From: Candidatus Latescibacterota bacterium
GTDB lineage: Bacteria > Latescibacterota > UBA2968 > UBA8231
DNA length: 28,288 bases
Assembly: GCA_022825185.1 (NCBI GenBank)
Contig: JAJDYK010000196.1
Span: 1 to 28,288, forward strand
Reading direction: 5' to 3'
The position numbers and the translations under genes were made by a program. Under the pieces are notes generated by a model, which was not told the origin of the DNA, ran no database searches, and saw only the letters and a list, made by a program, of their open reading frames with translations. Positions 8,364 to 15,980 of this stretch are shown piece by piece (position 1 is the first letter of the stretch; every line of letters starts with the position of its first letter).

Positions 8364-8369
8364 ACCGCT

Positions 8370-9554
8370 ATGAAAATTACTCAGATCAAGACTTATTTGA
8401 TGCAGTGTGCGCCTCCGCAGGCGAGTGGTTGGTCGGCGCGCAACTGGCTCTTCGTCAAGGTCGAAACCGACGCTGGCATCTACGGCGTGGGCGAGGCGTC
8501 GGGCTGGCCGCGCGTGGTCGAAACGGCCATCCACGATCTAACGCCTTTGATGATCGGCGAAGACCCGTTTCACATTGAGCGGCTGTGGGGCAAGATGCAG
8601 GTGGCGATGATGGGCCACGGCATGACCGGCATCGTCGGCTCTGGTGCCATGACCGGCATTGAGATGGCCTTGTGGGACATCAAGGGCAAAGCCCTCGGGC
8701 AGCCGGTGTGGAATCTTTTGGGCGGCAAGATGCGCGACCGGGTGCGAGTTTATGCCCATGCGCATGAGACAGAGCGGGCCCGCGCCTTGGTCGATCAAGG
8801 TTATACGGCGATCAAGACCGGGGGTATCAACAACTGCGTCGAAACGGTTGCCGCCATCCGCAAGGAGGTCGGTAACGAGGTGGATCTCATGGTCGATGTC
8901 CACGGCCCGCCTTGGTTGACGACGCGCGACGCCATTGCCTTGGGGCATGCGCTTGAAGACTACGACCTGCTATTTTACGAGGATCCAGTGGCCCCTGAAA
9001 ACATCGACGCCCTCGCTCGGGTTGCCGACGCCGTAGAAATTCCCATTGCCGCGGGCGAACGCCACGCCACTATTTGGGGCGTAAAAGAGCTGATTGAGCG
9101 CGAAATCATCGATGTGGTACAGCCGGATACGGGCCGCGCTGGGGGTCTGTCGCAGATGAAGAAGATCGCCGCTATGGCCGAGGCGCACTACTGCACGATG
9201 GCTCCGCACGACGGCTCGCTGGGGCCGGTGGCGGAAATGGCGGCTGTCCACCTAATGGCCACGCTGCCCAATTTCCTGATCTTGGAGCACCTAGCCGACG
9301 ATGTGCCGCAGCGCTACGAGGTGATGACAGGTCAGCCCGAAGTGATCGATAGCCATATCGCGGTGCCGGATGCGCCTGGGTTGGGCGTGGACTTGGTCGA
9401 GGAGGCGATTGCCCAATACCCGTCGCAGGGCAACATCGCCGCTCCAGATACGAGCTATGACTATCAATACGTCCAAGCGCGGGTTGGGCGGTCGCTGTGG
9501 CTCAGCGAACGGGAAATGCCGCCGCCGGACTATCGGCCAGGCGAGATCTACTAG
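8370..9554 (+). CDS. Enolase-superfamily sugar-acid dehydratase (mandelate racemase/galactonate dehydratase-like)
   Basis: A 394-residue member of the mandelate racemase/muconate lactonizing enzyme branch, expected to dehydrate an aldonic acid after Mg2+-assisted proton abstraction, in the cytosol. The capping domain includes the HIERLWGKM region and GALTGIEMALWDI-type helix (here GAMTGIEMALWDIKGKALGQPVWNLLGG). Metal ligands appear as Asp176 (VDVHG), Glu204 (FYEDPV) and Glu230 (AAGERH). His178, two residues after the first Asp, and His280 (APHDGSLGPVA) fit the acid/base pair of D-galactonate dehydratase, so that branch is favoured; mannonate, arabinonate or other acids are possible. ATG at 8370 is preceded by GGGGAG at six bases. 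It stands alone on the plus strand, and its TAG overlaps the stop of convergent glcE. No transporter or kinase partner is visible. Confidence 0.88.
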   Translation: MKITQIKTYLMQCAPPQASGWSARNWLFVKVETDAGIYGVGEASGWPRVVETAIHDLTPLMIGEDPFHIERLWGKMQVAMMGHGMTGIVGSGAMTGIEMALWDIKGKALGQPVWNLLGGKMRDRVRVYAHAHETERARALVDQGYTAIKTGGINNCVETVAAIRKEVGNEVDLMVDVHGPPWLTTRDAIALGHALEDYDLLFYEDPVAPENIDALARVADAVEIPIAAGERHATIWGVKELIEREIIDVVQPDTGRAGGLSQMKKIAAMAEAHYCTMAPHDGSLGPVAEMAAVHLMATLPNFLILEHLADDVPQRYEVMTGQPEVIDSHIAVPDAPGLGVDLVEEAIAQYPSQGNIAAPDTSYDYQYVQARVGRSLWLSEREMPPPDYRPGEIY

Positions 9555-10666
9555 GCGTACAGCTTACCGGGGTTGAAAATGCCTTGGGGGTCGAGGGCTC
9601 GCTTGAGTATCTGGTTCATACGCGCCGCGCCGGCACTGAGCGGAGTAAAGGCGTCTTCGTTGTGTTCGTCGGCTGCAAAGCGCCAGCCGATGGCTTGGTG
9701 GCGTGCGGCGGTGCGATGCAAATGCGCGGCTTGGGCGGCCACTGGCAACAATGCCCACAGCAAGCCGCCGGCCCAGTCCAAACCCCAGCGGCTCAGTCCC
9801 TCGGCCTCTAGCGCTTTCATTAGTTGCGCCATTTTGGTCGGCGGTCCAGAAAAGCGCCAGCGCTGTTGGCCTTCGGCTGGGATCAGCCATTCCAGCTCGC
9901 GCCAGCTCCGCCAGAAGGCGTGCGACTCGGCCTCTTCTATTATCTCCGACTCGGCTGATTCTTCTTCGCGCAGCGTTGCTAGCTGTGCCCGCACCGCTGG
10001 CTCTGGGCCTTCGACGCGGGCGGCTAACCGGTCGGCGTCGCAGACTAGGCCCGTGATTTGGAGGGGCTGCGCTGCCCAGTTGAGAATTCGCGCCAACGCC
10101 GCAGGAGGCGTCAGGCCGTGGATGAACAGGGTTGCTTGGGTTTCGGGGCGCGGCCAGACCTTGAGGCAGACTTCAGTGAGTACTCCCAGCGTCCCAAAGG
10201 AGCCAGCGAGCACCTTGGACAGATCGTAGCCCGTGACGTTTTTTACTACTTTGCCGCCGATGCGAATGCGCTCGCCGCAGCCGTCGATCAGCTCGGCTCC
10301 GAGCAAGTGATCGCGCAGGGCACCCATCTTGAAGCGCCGAGGACCCGATAGGTTGCAAGCCACGGTGCCGCCGATGGTCGCGGCCTCACCCCAAGCGGGC
10401 GGCTCGAAAGCGAAGTACTGATTTTCGCCGCGGCACAGGGCTTCTATTTCGCTCAGCTTGGTGCTGGGGCGAGCGACTAAGACCAGCTCGTTCGGCTCGT
10501 AACTGATGATGCCGGTCAGAGCGGAGAGGTCGAGTGGGATTCCTTCGTGGTGGCGTCCGAGAAAGGATTTGGTGCGGCCGGCAAAAATGTTTAAGGCCGC
10601 GTTTTCGGCTAGGGCGTGGCGAACGCGCTCTTGGATGGCGTCGGCTGCGGCGTCGCCTTGGTTCAT
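9551..10666 (-). CDS. glcE: Glycolate oxidase FAD-binding subunit GlcE-like
   Basis: A 371-residue FAD-linked (PCMH-type) oxidoreductase resembling GlcE, the flavoprotein partner of GlcD and GlcF that oxidises glycolate to glyoxylate. FAD-binding signatures are GIISYEPNELVLVARPSTKLSEIE (about 52-75), PPAWGEAATIGGTVACNLSGPRRFKMGALRDHLLG (89-123) and GGKVVKNVTGYDLSKVLAGSFGTLGVLTEV (137-166). The C-terminal half is the GlcE substrate-domain remnant and ends GIFNPGKLYA. GlcE is normally in a glcDEF cluster; here neither GlcD nor GlcF is next to it. It lies only 28 bases after rpmB and is probably read from the rpmB promoter. ATG at 10666 has no clear Shine-Dalgarno. Its stop overlaps that of the convergent dehydratase in the palindrome CTAG. 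Confidence 0.88.
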   Translation of the reverse strand: MNQGDAAADAIQERVRHALAENAALNIFAGRTKSFLGRHHEGIPLDLSALTGIISYEPNELVLVARPSTKLSEIEALCRGENQYFAFEPPAWGEAATIGGTVACNLSGPRRFKMGALRDHLLGAELIDGCGERIRIGGKVVKNVTGYDLSKVLAGSFGTLGVLTEVCLKVWPRPETQATLFIHGLTPPAALARILNWAAQPLQITGLVCDADRLAARVEGPEPAVRAQLATLREEESAESEIIEEAESHAFWRSWRELEWLIPAEGQQRWRFSGPPTKMAQLMKALEAEGLSRWGLDWAGGLLWALLPVAAQAAHLHRTAARHQAIGWRFAADEHNEDAFTPLSAGAARMNQILKRALDPQGIFNPGKLYA

Positions 10667-10694
10667 GTGCGCGGAGGCTAGGGCTTTTGCCCGT

Positions 10695-10922
10695 TCAGAC
10701 CTTGATCCCGTTTTCTTTTAGGAACTGATGGACGCCTTTTTTGTTTAAAGTGCGTAGGGCACGGGCGGTCAGGCGTAGGGTGATGGTGCGGTTTTCCTCG
10801 GGAATGAAGATGCGCTTTTTGATGAGATTAGGCTGTTGGACGCGCTTGGTTTTGCGCTGCGAGTGACTGACGCTGTTGCCAACTAGGCCCTTAACGTTGG
10901 TCAGGTTGCATTGTCTGGCCAT
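10695..10922 (-). CDS. rpmB: 50S ribosomal protein L28
   Basis: A 75-residue large-subunit ribosomal protein, basic and of normal length for L28. It opens MARQCNLTNVKGLVGNSVSHSQRKTKR, which matches the L28 'GxxVSHxxxKTKR' signature, then PNLIKKRIFIPEENRTITLRLTARALRTLNKKGV. Only one Cys is kept near the N-terminus (CNLTN), so it is a non-zinc or reduced-zinc form. ATG at 10922 follows AGGGAGG (10928-10934) at five bases; a longer in-frame upstream start is unnecessary. Its usual neighbour rpmG is absent and it is followed by glcE on the same strand. A strong promoter-like sequence lies just upstream. Confidence 0.96.
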   Translation of the reverse strand: MARQCNLTNVKGLVGNSVSHSQRKTKRVQQPNLIKKRIFIPEENRTITLRLTARALRTLNKKGVHQFLKENGIKV

Positions 10923-10948
10923 GAGTGCCTCCCTGTAAGAAACTATAA

Positions 10949-10977
10949 AACATAGCGGCACTGAGCCGATAAGTCAA
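10949..10977 (-). promoter_or_regulatory. Sigma70-type promoter for rpmB (and probably glcE)
   Basis: On the minus strand TTGACT (10972-10977), exactly 17 bases, then TATGTT (10949-10954). Transcription would begin near 10942, about 20 bases before the ATG, with AGGGAGG in the short leader. This is the best promoter match I found in the window and fits a highly expressed ribosomal protein gene. Confidence 0.72.
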
Positions 10978-11068
10978 GGTGAGATACTCTTGACAAAAAG
11001 AGGGCTTGGAATGACCTTAAAAGTGCCAATCACCACGATCCAATGACCTATCCCGCCTATACCACTTT

Positions 11069-14000
11069 ATGAGATTCAAATGCTGTTTTTGGGTGCTCGC
11101 GCTTTTTTGCGGGAGTGCGGCCATGGCGGAATTGCGCGTAAGCGAACAGACGCCACAGCGCCTGCGGTTGGTTTGGCTCCCCGAGGGCCGAGAATTGGAG
11201 CAGGGGCGCGGTGCCTTGATCGGCATCCCAACCGACGGACAGGTTCGCTTGGAACTGGTCGAAGCCCGCGTAGCGCGGACGGATCGCGCTGCTGAAGACG
11301 ACGCGCCCACGCCCGGTCCGGTCTTCCTCGGCGAAAGCGGTTTTGTGCGTCGCCAGCGCGTCGTTCCGGTGGCATTTGCCCCGCGCGTCGAAGCGGATGG
11401 AACGCGGACTCTGTACGATCGCATCGTCGTTGATTTGCACGTGACCGGTAGCAGCGGCTCTCGCGTCGCCGATCCTTGGGGCGAAGCATTCTACCGAGGG
11501 CTGCTCGTCAATCCCGAGCAAGCCAAGAACTGGCGATTGCCACCCAAGCGGCGGCCGGCGCGCAAAGCCGCGTTGCAGGAAGGGACTTGGCTGCGAATCT
11601 CCGTTGCGGAAGAGGGTATCTACAGGATAGCGGGAGCCGACTTAGAGGCCGCTGGGGTGTCGCTCGGCGACGTCGATCCAGCGAGTTTGCGCCTGCACTA
11701 CGGCGGCGGCAACGCCTTGCCCATCGACGGGATAAACCCGCCCCAAGCCCTGCGGGAAATGGGCTTGGTCGTAGAAGACGGGGGTGATGGCCGCTTGGAC
11801 GCGGACGATTTCGTCTTGTTTTGGGCCGAGCCGGTCAGCCGCTGGGAATACTCGCAAGATAGCCGTTCGTTTCAGTATCGGCACAACCTCTACACGCGCG
11901 AAAACGCGTACTGGCTGGGTTTCGGCGGCGGCGAAGGGCAGCGGGCCGAGCAGAGGAGCGGTGCTCTGGTGGAGTCCGACCCGCAGCAGCCCACGAGCTA
12001 TCGGGAGCGAATCCACGAGGAAGCCGAGCAGTTCATCCGCAACCAGCTCGTGGGCATCAAATCCGGCTATACTTGGTACTGGGAGAATTTTCGCGGCAAT
12101 GCGCGCAATTTCCCGGTGCTGGTGCGGCAGGCCGCCCCCGAGCCGGTGGCCGTGCGCTTGGGTTTTATCGGGGTGTCTGGGATGCGGCCGCGGTTTTCGG
12201 TACGCTGGAACGAAGAGACCATCGGAACGGTAACTTTTGCAACCGACAGCTTTTTTGCATCCGATACGCTGTGGGCGACGCGAGGAGCGCAGGAAGGTCT
12301 GAACCACTTGGGGATTTTTCACTCCGGCAATCCGTCGCGCTTTGACTGGTACGAAGTGGAGTACAGCCGGGGCTTTGTCGCTGAGCGCGGCGAACTGTTC
12401 TTCAGCTATCCGCTGACGGGCACCACGCAATTTCGCCTCGCGGGTTTTGCCGCCGAGCAGCCGCGCGTCTTTGAGGTGTCTGCAAGTTTGGCCGAGATCG
12501 GGGACTTTGAGTACGATGCACAAGCCGGGACGGTAATTTTTCAGGATCGGCCCGGGGATGTGCCGCGTCATTACGCAGTGGGCGGCCCGGCGACTTGGAA
12601 GCGACCGCTGCGCATCGAACTCGACTGGCCCGGCGACTTGACGACCAGAGGCCGGGGAGCTGATTGGGTGGCAATTTACCACCGCGATTTTCGCGCTGCG
12701 GCCGAGCGCTTGGCACAATGGCGGGCTGAAGATGACCGCTTTGGGCCGCCCCTGCGGACCATGGCCATCGACGTCCAAGACATCTATGACGAATTTTCCG
12801 GCGGCCTTTTAGACCCAGCGGCGATCCGCAATTTTCTCGCCTACGCGGCCGAGCACTGGGATCCCGCGCCGCTATTTGTAGCCTTGATCGGCGACGGCTC
12901 TTACGATTACAAGAACAATTCGTCCATTAGCCAAGGCAATTGGATCCCGCCGTTCCAAGACGGCGACAGCACGTATGACGAGTGGTACACGCGCGTGGTG
13001 GGCGGCGATTTGTACCCCGACATGGCCGTTGGGCGGCTGACCGTGCAGACGGCGGCCGAGGCCGACGTAGTCGTCGATAAAATCATCGCCTACGACCGCG
13101 CGCCCGAAGTGGGGCCTTGGCAGAGCCGACAGGCATTAGTTTCGGACGACTTGCTCAATCGAGACAAACCGGGTAATGTCGAGTCGTTCTTCATCAACGA
13201 TAGCGAATACATGGCCCGCAACATCCTGCCCAATTCGCTGGACTTGATCAAACTCTACATCGCCCAATTCCCCTTAGAGGGACGAGAGAAACCGCGGGCA
13301 CGCGACGAGTTTATCCGGCTCTTCAACGAGGGCGCGCTCACTGTGACTTATTTGGGGCACGGCAGTTTTAACGTGCTGGCCCACGAGAGCATGTTCTTGC
13401 TGGCCCGCGATTTGGACAAACTCAAAAATGGCGCTCGTTTGCCCTTGTTCTACACGGCTGCGAGTCAAGTTGGGGTGTTCGACGATCCTGCGCGTATCTC
13501 CTTGCCCGAGGCGCTGTTGAAGAAGGAAGACGGGGGCGTGATCGGCATGATTTGCGCGACCCGGGTGGGGTATCACAGCAGCAATGTCCATTTAGCCAAT
13601 CAGTTCTACTGGCAGATGTACCACACCGGACGGCAGCACGTGCCGATTGGGCTGGCTCTCGTCGAGGCCAAGCAATTGCTGCTGCCGCGATATAGCCCCA
13701 GAGGCACCACCACATTCCGCAACATTCAGCGCTACTCGCTCTTTGGCGACCCGGCGACGCGCTTGGCCATGCCGCGCTTTCAGGTGCAGATCGACGCGAC
13801 CGACTCGCTCCGCGCTCTCGGCGAAGTGGCCATCGCCGGCCAAGTGCTCGACGCCGCGGGTGCGCCGGCCACTGCCTATGCGGGCCAAGTGTGGTTGCAG
13901 GCCTTTGATTCGAGTGAAGAAAGCGACTTGGAGGGCTATACTTACCAGCAGACCGGTGCCCCCATTTTTCGCGGCCGCTTTCCAGTAGCCGAGGGCCGCT

Positions 14001-14767
14001 TCCGCGCCGCATTTAGGGTCCCTAAAGACATTACGTATGGCGGACAAGACGGCCGCATCAGCGCCTACGTCTGGAGCGATGATCGCCCGGCGGCCTTTGG
14101 CGCGGTGGGTGGACTGGTGTTGGCGGGCACGGCTGAAGGGGTGGAAACGGATGTGGAGGGGCCGGAAATTTCCCTGCGCTTCGAGGGAGCCAAAGGTAGC
14201 ACGATTCCGCGGCAGACGGTGTTGTTGGCCTCGATTGCGGATCCCAGCGGCATCAATATCACCGGAGAGACCGGGCACGAAATCGAGCTGGCCATTGACG
14301 GCGAATTGTTCACCTTGACGGAGCTTTACAGCGTACAGGGCGGGGATTATCGGCAGGGCGTCATCGAATTTCCCCTGCCCGAATTGGAAACCGGCAAACA
14401 CGAAATCCGCCTGAAGGCTTGGGACAACTTCAACAATTCGTCGCGTGAGACCGTGGTCGTCACGGTTGGAGACGACGAAGGCGATGCGGGCCTTGCCAGC
14501 GTCCTATTTTACCCGAATCCCATGCGCGACAGCGGCTACTTCACGTATGAGCTAGCAGATGAGATGCGCGCGGTGCAGATAGAGGTCTTTTCGCTGGCCG
14601 GGCGGCTGATAGAGCGGCTAGACGGGCAGACGCGCGCTGGCTACAACCAAGTGCTTTGGACGCCGCCGACGGGTTTGGCCAATGGCGCGTATATTTATCG
14701 AATAGAAGCCGAACGGGAAAGCGGGGCTGCGGTCGCGCGCCGCGCCGTCTTACAGGTCGCCAAGTGA
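11069..14767 (+). CDS. porU: PorU-like C25-family protein with C-terminal sorting domain; nucleophile position is Ser
   Basis: A 1232-residue secreted or outer-surface protein. Signal peptide MRFKCCFWVLALFCGSAAMA is followed by a long beta-rich N-terminal region. The C25 (gingipain/PorU) domain spans about residues 550-890, with ALIGDGSYDYKN, VTYLGHGSFNVLAHESMF (His764) and LFYTAASQVGVFDDPARISLPEALL, and ends in YSLFGDPATRLA. In PorU and gingipains the Cys nucleophile lies about 33-35 residues after the GHG His; here that position is Ser799 (codon 13463-13465), so it may be non-proteolytic or use Ser. Ig-like segments follow, then a YPNP tail (FYPNPMRDSGYFTYEL, about 1147-1232). In Bacteroidota PorU cleaves cargo tails and attaches cargo to the cell surface. 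The PorV-like neighbour supports PorU over a generic C25 protease. ATG at 11069 lacks a clear Shine-Dalgarno; an isolated TTGACA at 10990-10995 is the only promoter hint. Confidence 0.78.
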   Translation: MRFKCCFWVLALFCGSAAMAELRVSEQTPQRLRLVWLPEGRELEQGRGALIGIPTDGQVRLELVEARVARTDRAAEDDAPTPGPVFLGESGFVRRQRVVPVAFAPRVEADGTRTLYDRIVVDLHVTGSSGSRVADPWGEAFYRGLLVNPEQAKNWRLPPKRRPARKAALQEGTWLRISVAEEGIYRIAGADLEAAGVSLGDVDPASLRLHYGGGNALPIDGINPPQALREMGLVVEDGGDGRLDADDFVLFWAEPVSRWEYSQDSRSFQYRHNLYTRENAYWLGFGGGEGQRAEQRSGALVESDPQQPTSYRERIHEEAEQFIRNQLVGIKSGYTWYWENFRGNARNFPVLVRQAAPEPVAVRLGFIGVSGMRPRFSVRWNEETIGTVTFATDSFFASDTLWATRGAQEGLNHLGIFHSGNPSRFDWYEVEYSRGFVAERGELFFSYPLTGTTQFRLAGFAAEQPRVFEVSASLAEIGDFEYDAQAGTVIFQDRPGDVPRHYAVGGPATWKRPLRIELDWPGDLTTRGRGADWVAIYHRDFRAAAERLAQWRAEDDRFGPPLRTMAIDVQDIYDEFSGGLLDPAAIRNFLAYAAEHWDPAPLFVALIGDGSYDYKNNSSISQGNWIPPFQDGDSTYDEWYTRVVGGDLYPDMAVGRLTVQTAAEADVVVDKIIAYDRAPEVGPWQSRQALVSDDLLNRDKPGNVESFFINDSEYMARNILPNSLDLIKLYIAQFPLEGREKPRARDEFIRLFNEGALTVTYLGHGSFNVLAHESMFLLARDLDKLKNGARLPLFYTAASQVGVFDDPARISLPEALLKKEDGGVIGMICATRVGYHSSNVHLANQFYWQMYHTGRQHVPIGLALVEAKQLLLPRYSPRGTTTFRNIQRYSLFGDPATRLAMPRFQVQIDATDSLRALGEVAIAGQVLDAAGAPATAYAGQVWLQAFDSSEESDLEGYTYQQTGAPIFRGRFPVAEGRFRAAFRVPKDITYGGQDGRISAYVWSDDRPAAFGAVGGLVLAGTAEGVETDVEGPEISLRFEGAKGSTIPRQTVLLASIADPSGINITGETGHEIELAIDGELFTLTELYSVQGGDYRQGVIEFPLPELETGKHEIRLKAWDNFNNSSRETVVVTVGDDEGDAGLASVLFYPNPMRDSGYFTYELADEMRAVQIEVFSLAGRLIERLDGQTRAGYNQVLWTPPTGLANGAYIYRIEAERESGAAVARRAVLQVAK

Positions 14768-14775
14768 GCATGGCG

Positions 14776-14808
14776 AGAGGAGTGCCTTTGCAGCAATGAG
14801 ATCGCCTT
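14776..14808 (+). repeat. Leader box, copy 1 (upstream of the porV-like gene)
   Basis: A 33-base box, 31/33 identical to the box at 18827-18859. It begins nine bases after the porU stop and lies 55 bases before the porV-like ATG. The two differences are both purine transitions. The box contains GTGCCTTTG and ends GAGATCGCCTT. The following Shine-Dalgarno (TGAGGAGG, 14848-14855, eight bases from ATG) and signal-peptide codons also resemble those after copy 2, while the spacer differs (35 versus 11 bases). Function is unknown: shared operator, RNA element or mini-ORF. Confidence 0.75.
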
Positions 14809-14863
14809 AGTACTAGGGGCATCATTGATTTATATTTTATTCCGAGCTGAGGAGGACTCCGCT

Positions 14864-15916
14864 ATGAGGAAACTGACGACCCTGCTGTTGGCTGGCCTTT
14901 GCGTCGGCGCATTGCCCGATGGGGTCCGGGCCACGCCCGAGAGCCGCAGTGCTCCGCTGTTGTTGTTGATCGAGCCGGGTTCCCGCGCCATTGCCATGGG
15001 CGAATCGTACGTGGCGGTGGCCGATGACGCCACGGCGAGCTACTTCAACCCAGCCGCGCTGGTCGGGCAGAGCAAGAAAAAGCTCCATCTTTCGCACACC
15101 AAGTGGCTGCCTAAGCTAGCCGACGACTTGTCCTACGAGTTTCTGGCCTATTCCCAGCCCGTAGAAGGATGGGGCAACTTTGGCTTCAATGTCGCGCTGC
15201 TGAATCTAGGCGAGCAGATCCGCACGGACGAGCGCGGCAACCAACAAGGCACCTTCCGCAGCTATGACGTGGCTGTGTCTGTGGCCTATGGGGCGCATAT
15301 CGGCGACAATACGTCCGCTGGTATCGGCTTGAAGTTCATCCGCAGCAACTTGGCCGATGCGGGGGCCGGCATTGAGCGAGGCCGAGGCGTGGGCAACAGC
15401 TTTGCCGCGGATTTGGGTTTTTTATGGAAACCCGTTCCCAGCCTCAGCTTTGGCGCGGCCCTGCGCAACCTAGGCCCCAAGATCGCCTATATCGACGCCG
15501 ATCAGGCCGATCCGCTGCCCCAGCACATCGTCGTCGGAGTAGCTTACGACGTGATGGATACCCAATACAACGACCTGATGCTCTCCTTTGACCTGTACAA
15601 ACCGCTGATTGCCGATGGGTCTTTTATCAGCAACTTGGCCAAGGCATGGGCCGACGAAGGCATGAGCAACGAGTTCAAGGAGATGGATCTGCACGTGGGC
15701 GGCGAATACCAATACGGGCTTTCCGCGCGCGAAGGGGAGGCGTTTATCGCGTTGCGGGCGGGCCTTTCTCAGGACACCGACGGCGAGGTAAGTACCAAGA
15801 CCTTTGGCGTTGGGCTAAAATACAATCGCTTCCAGTTTGACGTGGCGTATATAATCGGCAGTGAAGACACGGTGGTGGGAGACAATACGCCCATTTCCAT
15901 GAACATCATTTTCTGA
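14864..15916 (+). CDS. porV: PorV/PorQ family outer-membrane beta-barrel protein
   Basis: A 350-residue predicted outer-membrane barrel of the PorV/PorQ (FadL-like) family. Signal peptide MRKLTTLLLAGLCVGALPDGVRA is followed by the family hallmark LLLIEPGSRAIAMGESYVAVADDATASYFNPAAL (about 33-66). Alternating beta strands follow with repeated glycine-aromatic patterns (SFGAALRNLGPKIAYID, AFIALRAGLSQDTDG, FGVGLKYNRFQFDVAY), ending in the aromatic residue Phe as expected for BAM-inserted barrels. In type IX secretion PorV carries cargo from the translocon to PorU. Direct adjacency to the PorU-like gene makes that role likely here, though PorQ-like or unrelated roles exist. ATG at 14864 has TGAGGAGG at eight bases; an earlier in-frame TTG is not needed. 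The leader is shared with the gene at 18891. Confidence 0.87.
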   Translation: MRKLTTLLLAGLCVGALPDGVRATPESRSAPLLLLIEPGSRAIAMGESYVAVADDATASYFNPAALVGQSKKKLHLSHTKWLPKLADDLSYEFLAYSQPVEGWGNFGFNVALLNLGEQIRTDERGNQQGTFRSYDVAVSVAYGAHIGDNTSAGIGLKFIRSNLADAGAGIERGRGVGNSFAADLGFLWKPVPSLSFGAALRNLGPKIAYIDADQADPLPQHIVVGVAYDVMDTQYNDLMLSFDLYKPLIADGSFISNLAKAWADEGMSNEFKEMDLHVGGEYQYGLSAREGEAFIALRAGLSQDTDGEVSTKTFGVGLKYNRFQFDVAYIIGSEDTVVGDNTPISMNIIF

Positions 15917-15948
15917 GGGTGTTCCCATCGGACGCTGGTTTTGTTGCC

Positions 15949-15965
15949 GCGTCGAGCGGCGACGC
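15949..15965 (+). promoter_or_regulatory. Perfect 6-bp hairpin near the start of the M6-like gene
   Basis: GCGTCG, loop AGCGG, CGACGC. It lies 33 bases after the porV stop and 15 bases before the TTG start of the M6-like frame. No T-run follows, so it is not a typical terminator. If translation begins further upstream it is coding and encodes part of an Arg-rich segment. Confidence 0.3.
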
Positions 15966-15980
15966 TGCGATTTAGCTCCC

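Noticed and set aside
10681..10692. Palindrome GGGCTTTTGCCC between rpmB and glcE as a terminator
   Set aside because: The stem is only four base pairs and no T-run follows on the minus strand; read-through into glcE seems likely.
10990..11018. Promoter for the porU-like gene from TTGACA at 10990-10995
   Set aside because: The -35 box is perfect but the sequence 16-18 bases downstream (around GACCTT) is a poor -10 box, so I mention it only as a hint.
11021..11058. Third copy of the leader box before the PorU-like gene (GTGCC, CAATGA and CCCGCC in similar order)
   Set aside because: Only scattered short matches with different spacing; not clearly above chance compared with the 31/33 match of the other two copies.
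11642..12778. Long open frame of about 378 codons on the minus strand inside the PorU-like gene
   Set aside because: Its translation shows no recognisable domain, it is fully antisense to a well-supported gene, and such antisense frames are common in GC-rich coding DNA.
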